Assembly (NCBI GenBank): GCA_037039925.1
Contig: JAXRKP010000357.1
Coordinates: 197,001 to 261,000 of the forward strand
Source of the DNA: Doris montereyensis
Taxonomy: Eukaryota > Mollusca > Gastropoda > Nudibranchia > Dorididae
Length of the DNA stretch: 64,000 nt
Direction: 5' to 3'
Shown: piece after piece, positions 57,745-64,000 of the stretch
Layout of the letters: each line of letters begins with the position of its first letter
How positions within the stretch are numbered: the stretch's first letter is position 1
Program-made: the position numbers and the translations under genes
The notes under the pieces: generated by a model
What the model was told of the DNA's origin: nothing
Databases searched by the model: none
Seen by the model: the letters and a program-made list of their open reading frames with translations, nothing else

Positions 57745-57835
57745 TTTGTTTAATTAAAATTCCCCCGTCCATCATTGTGGTGATCTCAGGGTGAATTAAG
57801 AGGAAACAGCAAGATAAAAGACAAGTAAAAGAGTA
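57745..57835 (+). repeat. Interspersed GGTGATCTCAGGGTGAA repeat copy
   Basis: TTTGTTTAATTAAAATTCCC, CCGTCCATCATTGTGGTGAT, CTCAGGGTGAATTAAGAGGA and AACAGCAAGATAAAAGACAA. This is the most complete copy of the block also seen at 48760, 49690 and 54775. Confidence 0.7.
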
Positions 57836-57872
57836 AAAAGAAAGAAGTAGGACCTACCAGCAGCTTCCGACC

Positions 57873-58006
<134 letters not shown>

Positions 58007-58375
58007 AGAGAAAGAGATTTTTAAAAAGAAAGAAAACAAAAAAGTAGTAATTGTACATAGTCAAAATATTCATAACATACAAGCTTGCAGGTGTTCTCAT
58101 GGATGAAACACAACAAAGAGCATTGCAATCAATCAAAATCAAAGCAAAATAAATCCATCTATCTGTCTAACCGCTTGTCTATTTATCTATCTACCTACCT
58201 ACCTGTTTATCAATCTGTCTATCTATCTATCTAGCAAACAGGGATGAAGACACATTTAAAAATTGAGAATACAGATAAAGGAAAAGTAAAGAGAAAGAAA
58301 GTCCCATGTGAATAAAGCAAGCTGAGAAATGGTATTTATCCCAAGCAGTGCAATCTTTCACAATAATAAGTTACA

Positions 58376-59098
58376 CAGTCGACTCTGGTTAATCGCAATT
58401 TTCATTTAATCGCAACTTTCCCTAAGAAACAGAATTAGATCCATATAAAAGTCACTGGTTAATCGCAACTCACTTCGTATAATCACAACCTCTGCGACAC
58501 CTTGCCACAGATTTTCAGTCAGCTTTTTACTGATTTCTTCACACTTTGCTAAACAATGCTCGTATGTCTACGTTGCCACTACCTAACAACCGTAATATTA
58601 CAATGGCCTGACACTGATGGTGGGTCCAGCTGACAGTAAAAGGAGCAATGGGCCTTGCATAGAAAGACTCAGACAGCTGGGCAGCATAGTATTGGACAGT
58701 ACAATAAGTAACACATGACTTACCCCAGCCAATAAGCTGAGTGGGCAGCCACTCATCAATTAGATCAAAAGGAGGCGTAACTTTTCATGTGATGCACACT
58801 GTATCTTACTACACAACTAGCTCAACATAAGGAGAGGTCTGAATAACTGCCATATACCTTGCTTGTTGTGTAGTATTTGTTGGAAGGCATATAACTTTTA
58901 CACAGATGAGAATGTTCATGACTGTCCCAACTCCGTGAAACTTAAAGGGCAAAGTTATCTATGCAAAGATATTGCATCAGATATAACTAATCACCAAGTA
59001 CTCAAATGATCCTAAATACTAGGCCCACAGTGGTTTATTTTAACTTCGGATAATCGCAACAATTTTGATGCTTCCGTGGAGTTGTGATTAACCGACCC
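58376..59098. mobile_element. Tigger/pogo-like MITE, copy A
   Basis: Left end CAGTCGACTCTGGTTAATCG; right end GTTGTGATTAACCGACCC, its imperfect reverse complement. The interior matches 33612-34148 in reverse over several blocks. No transposase frame. The LINE copy at 59111 begins about 12 bases after it. Confidence 0.8.
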
Positions 59099-59110
59099 GT
59101 AATACATGAA

Positions 59111-59723
59111 AACCAGGCAGTGGACAGGTAAGCACATGTAAGGATAAGACGGTCCCACCCTCCACAAGTCTCCTGCTGCCTTCCAGACGGTTCTTGGTTG
59201 ACCAAAGGTTAAGAGAGTTAACCCTGACAGAAAATAACAACCTGCTGCCTTGTGGGCTGGTTTTGAGCAACCAAAGGCTAAGGGAGTTAACCATGACAGA
59301 AAATAACAAGGCCTGGTAGGGGGCCTCAAGGTGGCAGCCCCACCATCTACTGATCTACCTAGGGTACAGTCAATCATAGATTACATAATAGTTAGCAGCT
59401 CTCTTTTTTACAGTACAATGGATGCAAGAATAAACAGAGGAGCTGAAATATTTAGTGATCATCACCAAGTTATAGCAAATGAGATTATTAACTGAAGCAA
59501 ACAAACAGAAAAGGAACGAGAAGGAAGCTACTAAACTCAAAATAGAAGAACTAAATAAACCAATAGTAAAACAGATATACCAATCCAGAATAAAAAGATC
59601 TATCAGTGAAAGGCAGATGGATCTGAATTATAGCATGATAGAAGAAAAATGGCAAATGTATAAAGAAACACTCCTCAGTTGTACTGAAGAGGTCTGTGGT
59701 AGGAAACAAATTAAAGGAGATGT
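59111..59723 (+). mobile_element. LINE family A, second copy, internally deleted
   Basis: The 5' leader with two tandem units matches 37126-37374, then jumps at about 59370 to sequence matching 38098-38450 (ATAGTTAGCAGCTC, TGGATGCAAGAATAAACAGA, GTGATCATCACCAAG, CTCCTCAGTTGTACTGAAGA). About 720 bp of the endonuclease region is absent and the copy ends after AGGAAACAAATTAAAGGAGA. Confidence 0.88.
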
Positions 59724-59729
59724 GACCTG

Positions 59730-61890
59730 TATCTGTTCTTTTTTTATGCCTGTGCTAGCACCCAACTGCAAACAAAATCATTTAAATGTTCCCATCCCAA
59801 TTTACAGCCAGGAGTTGATTGAGCTGTGAACATCAGAGTGATCTCACACTTTGAATACTTGGTGAGTTTTTTAAGGTTTTGCTGAATTGTAGGGAAACTG
59901 CATATATGTATGTAATCAGTGTATTGAAACATGAACGTATATGGTGTTGCTTATTTGGTTGCCATGGAAATGGCTGTCATCTTGAATTGTTATGTTTTTT
60001 GTTTACACGTTATTTTACATAGCTATTAAAAAAACGTAATGATCAATTTGCTCCAAATTTCACACACGAGTTGTTCAAGGTAATATTAATAACTATAATC
60101 TTTCAGAAAAGAAATTCCAATTTTCAGTTTTATTTATGCTTTCATGATTTTTTACTTTGCTATATAAAATATATACAAAATATTTATGAAAAACATATAT
60201 ATAATATAATATACAAATTTCGGAAAAGTTGTTTTGAAAGCTTGTTTGTACAATAAACAGCACAATTTCATGACAAAATATGTACAAATAAGGCCAAACA
60301 GCAAAAACATAGTCTAAAAAATAAGATTTTGAGAAAAACGCAACTGAAATTTCACAACACTAAAAGCATACAAAAACACACGTTTCACATAACTTTTGGC
60401 TCATAAGACTTTTTTTTACTCGTGATATCAAACAAAATGCATCAAATGATAATAAAAACGATATATAGAATAGAATGAATATATTCTGTAATCAAATATT
60501 ATGATAATTGAAAACAGAATGAAACATTCACGATGACCCAATTGGGTGACCCTTAATTCTACGAACCAGTTTGTGCATGCTATATGATGCCATGATGGGA
60601 CCAATGAGCATTGTGCATGCTATATGCCATATGCCCATAGAATTTACTGGCTTATGACAGGATGTGCTTCAATAGGTTTGTTGAGTGGTCTGAGTGACAT
60701 AACTGCATAAAACTCACATATGGTTTGAATAACAGCCCTTCGGAAGATAAACCCTCAATTGCTCCCCAACACTACCATGTTTTGTCTTCTGGGCAGCTCC
60801 TCCTCACTACTGCCAACTAATCCATCCACAGTATACATGCAAAGCAGTTCAATTGGAAATAACTGGTACACTGGTGTGAAGAAGGCCTACTCAATTTAGT
60901 TTTTATGTTTGTTTTCTTTTGGTTTTGGTTTGCCTTTTCACATCATATATCAACATACCAATTTCAACCAGCACAACAAGTGAAGGGAATTGAACGCACT
61001 TCAGAATCGTTCGCTGTGAAACGTTGATACGATGTGGCGGAGACATGTGTGTCAGACTAGCATAGGCCTATGAATTGGCTAGCCAACTGACCACCGGCAC
61101 TATTCCTTTCAGTTTAAAAGTACATTTGTTTCATTTAAATAACAAAGACATCAAAGAAGAATAAAATTTGAGTGTTTTAGTTTCCTTCAGTTCACAGTTG
61201 TGGTTTAGCTATTTTTGATTTAAGCTTTGTTTACTGCACAGGTAATGCATATATATATTTCATGGCAGAGCATAGTATGTGTTTATTTTCTTTCAAATGA
61301 CAAAAATGGGTTTCTACGAAGACATAAGATTCTAAGCTGTCCCCTTATGTACTGATGCTCATGATAGAAGTATTTAAAAACCAGATGATTAGTCCTGCCT
61401 TTGCTAGATTCCTATATTAATATTCTTCAGAGAGATATTTAAACATTTTGTCACCATTCCACCCAGCTATAAATGGGTCACAAGTTATGGCTAACAGTAC
61501 TAACACTGCAGAAACTGGGATTGGCTGTCACCCTCCTCAGGCCTTAGGGCTCTGAAGTATGTTAATGTTATTCCCAATCAGTGAAGTCTGTTGGTCCTGG
61601 GGAAGGTGGGAGTTTGTTGTTACTGTTTTTGTTGTTCTTCTTGATGCTATTCTTTATAGGTCATATTCAACTAACTAGTACACTCTATAATTCTTAAAGA
61701 TGCTGAATGCTTTAAACCAACCCATTTCATGCAAAAAATCTTGTTAGATATGAGCTCATCTGATCCAAAGTTAACGTCATGTGATTAATGATCATAAAAA
61801 AACCCAGTGACAAAGATTCACACAAGCGCAATAGATTATTTCAAAGCAACAAAACTAAAAGAAATTGGGTCTGCTCACACAACAGAGGGC
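59730..61890. other. Non-coding stretch, nothing recognised
   Basis: Searched on the minus strand for RNF14 RING1 or IBR exons without success. A GGTTGCCATGGAAATGGCTG / TCATCTTGAA motif near 59957 is related to the unit in HARS intron 2. Confidence 0.4.
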
Positions 61891-61899
61891 AAGCAAGGA

Positions 61900-63545
61900 A
61901 TAACTGAATGAATGGTAAGGAGGTTGGAAGTTAATCATAGAATAAAGGATTGAGAAAGTTGGTGAAGAGTAACTAAAAAAAAGTGACAGAGGAGGCTATT
62001 TAAGCAAAACTGAGTCAATGACTAAGGAAGATGGTGGAGAAAAATGAATCAACCACTGAGGAAGTGGGTACAGATCAACTGTATGAATGATTGATGAAGT
62101 GGGCAAAGATTTAACTGTATGAATGATTGAATGATTAAGGAAGTGGGTAAAGATGAACTGTATGAATGCTTGAGGAAGGGGTAAAGATAAAATTAATCAG
62201 CGATTGACAAAGCTGATGAAGACTAACTGAATCAATGGTTGAGCAAGCAGCAAAGAAAAACTGAATTAATGAGTGATGAAGCGGGTAAAGATATATGAGT
62301 GAATCGTTGAGGAAGTGGGTAAAGCTTAAGTGAGTGAATTGTTGAGGTAGTGGGTAAATATCAACAGAGTGGATTTTGAAGTGGGTTAAGTTTAAATAAA
62401 TGAATTGTTCAGGAATTGGTAAAGTTTAAGTGAGTGAATTGTTGAGGGAGTAGGTAAAATTAAAATGAGTAAATTGTTAAGGAAGTGGGTAGTTTAAATG
62501 AGTGAATTGTTGAAGTGGGTAACATTTAAATGAGTGAACTGTTGAAGAAGTAGGTGAAGTTTAAATGAGTGAATCAGTGAGGGTGGGTAACATTTAAATG
62601 AGTGAATTGTTGAGGAAGTGGGTAGACTTTAAATGAGTAAAGATAATCTGAATCAATGCTTGAGCAAGCTGCAAAGAAAAACTCAATGAATGAGTGAGGA
62701 AGTGGGTAAAGTTTAAATGAGCGAAGTGTTGAGGAAGTGGGTAAAGTTTAAATGAATGAATAGTTGAGGAAGTGGGTAAAGTTTAAATGAATGAATAGTT
62801 GAGGAAGTGGGTAAAGTTTAACTGAGTGAATAATTGAGGAAGTGAGTTAAAATTAGATGAGGGAATTGTTGAGGAAGTGAGTAAAGTTTAAATGAGTGAA
62901 TTGTTGAGGAAGTGAGTAAAGTTTAAATGAGTGAATTGTTGAGGAAGTGAGTAAAGTTTAAATGAGTGAATTGTTGAGGAAGTGGGTAAAGTTTAAATGA
63001 GTGAATTGTTGAGAAAGTGGGTAAGTGGGTAAAGTTTAAATGAGGGAATTATTCAGGAAGTGGGTCAAGTTTAAATGAGTGAATTGTTGAGGAGGTGGGT
63101 AAAGTTTAAATGAGGAATTGTTGAGGAAGTGAGTAAAGTTTAAATGAGTGAATTGTTGAGGAAGTGGGTAAAGTTTAAATGAGGGAATTGTTGAGGAAGT
63201 GAGTAAAGTTTAAATGAGTGAATTGTTGAGGAAGAAGGTAAAGTTTATATGAGTGAATTGTTGAGGAAGTGCGTAAATTTTAAATGAGTGAATTGTTGAG
63301 GAAGTGGGTAAAGTTTAAATGAGTGAATTGTTGAGGAATTGGGTTAAGATTAAATGAGTGAATTGTTGAGGAATTGGGTTAAGATTAAATGAGTGAATTG
63401 TTGAGGAAGTGGGTAAAGATTAAATGAATCAGTGACAAGTAACTGATAAAGGTGATAAAGAATATCTGAACGATTGATCAATGACATCAGGGAAAGAGAC
63501 TGAATGAATGTTTGAGGAAGCTGGTAAAGATTAACTGAATGAATC
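61900..63545. repeat. 35-bp minisatellite
   Basis: Unit AAGTGGGTAAAGTTTAAATG followed by AGTGAATTGTTGAGG (35 bp). Roughly 40 units; the most uniform lie between about 62690 and 63420. Units at both edges are divergent (AACTGTATGAATGATTGA variants). A period of 35 is not a multiple of three, and the frames inside are artefacts. Confidence 0.93.
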
Positions 63546-63825
63546 ACGGAACAGGTTATGAATGATCGACTACAAGAAATAGAAAAATAATAAATGAAAA
63601 CAATGCACCCATAGGTACCAATAGAGCGAAAGTTCACACACCGCAGGAAAGATGTGCAAATAGGACAAATGGTACTAGAAAGCTTGTTTGGAAAACAGAA
63701 AGAAAGCTTCTGTGATAAATGTGTGTCGCTCACCTAACAAGTTAACATCCATCACAGCGAATATCACAAATCTTCCACTAAAAACTCAATGTCATCGTCA
63801 AGTTCATCATCACTGCTCAGGTCTT

Positions 63826-63999
63826 CTAGCAAGAGACCTTGAGCTTCCAAAGGAAGTCCAGGTCATCATCAGCAACATTTGGTAGGTCTATCCCTTCAAA
63901 CAAGCGATTTGAACACGGAGATGTCGGGTGCTGATAATGAGCATACGGGTTGGACCGAGAGAGTTCTGCTTGGCACAACCAGCAGAAAAAGGTGTGACA
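63826..63999 (-). CDS. RNF14-like RBR ligase, second terminal exon (partial, frame-damaged end)
   Basis: The minus strand from 63999 reads CHTFFCWLCQAELSRSNPY, then AHYQHPTSPCSNRLFEGIDL and PNVADDDLDFLWKLKVSC, stop at 63826. CWLCQAELSRSNPY.H......PC.NRLFEG is the RNF14 RING2 end. The exon begins right of the window. After DDDLDFL, a second frame continues with EAQGLLLEDLSSDDELDDD and IEFLVEDL to a TGA at 63764, an acidic tail of the kind expected for this family. A one-base indel near 63845 is therefore likely. Confidence 0.82.
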   Translation of the reverse strand, partial: CHTFFCWLCQAELSRSNPYAHYQHPTSPCSNRLFEGIDLPNVADDDLDFLWKLKVSC

Positions 64000-64000
64000 G

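Noticed and set aside
62030..63420. CRISPR-like array
   Set aside because: The repeats are contiguous 35-bp units without unique spacers, in a eukaryotic context. It is a minisatellite.
63350..63733. 127-residue minus frame
   Set aside because: Partly minisatellite; no splice or family support.

Overview
The window reads as animal nuclear DNA from a large, repeat-rich, AT-rich invertebrate genome, most likely a mollusc or another lophotrochozoan. The grounds are spliced exons with GT-AG borders, very long (GA)n, (AT)n and (TAC)n arrays, tRNA-headed SINEs, decayed LINE and mariner copies, and the protein families present. There are no prokaryotic features. Most long open frames in the window are microsatellite translations.

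Layout. (1) 1-8003, minus strand: the 5' half of a histidyl-tRNA synthetase gene (HARS), with four coding exons including the WHEP domain; the rest lies left of the window. (2) 8.9-11.2 kb: a repeat cluster with a LINE 5' fragment, a ~200-bp tandem duplication and a near-perfect hairpin. (3) 11509-12426, plus strand: a single-exon BUD23-like 18S rRNA guanine-N7 methyltransferase without the usual basic C-terminal tail. (4) 22353-29947, plus strand: a multi-exon gene I reconstruct from splice sites and reading phase. It has an HMG-box-like segment followed by GILK and KVNF motifs that resemble paired PP1 docking sites; I cannot name the family. (5) 33315-47454, minus strand: a complete six-exon ZMAT2 (Snu23) gene. 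Its intron 4 carries a GGCC-ended inverted-repeat element that was itself hit by a LINE (14-bp target duplication). (6) 47.5-57 kb: SINEs, other repeats and a dead mariner. (7) 57025-57216 and 63826-63999, minus strand: two RNF14-like terminal exons, either tandem paralogues or alternative last exons. A 35-bp minisatellite lies between them.

HARS, ZMAT2 and RNF14 are also neighbours on human 5q31.3 (from memory), so the window may hold an old bilaterian linkage. The genes are housekeeping functions (tRNA charging, splicing, ubiquitylation, rRNA modification) and do not form one pathway.

A recurring oddity is small indels inside otherwise well-conserved exons: HARS exons 2 and 3, ZMAT2 exons 2 and 4, the 63.8-kb RNF14 exon, and probably one exon of the HMG gene. 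Several are one base in a homopolymer. Introns, splice sites and flanking protein are intact, so residual assembly error is my first explanation. Automated annotation will miss or truncate these genes.
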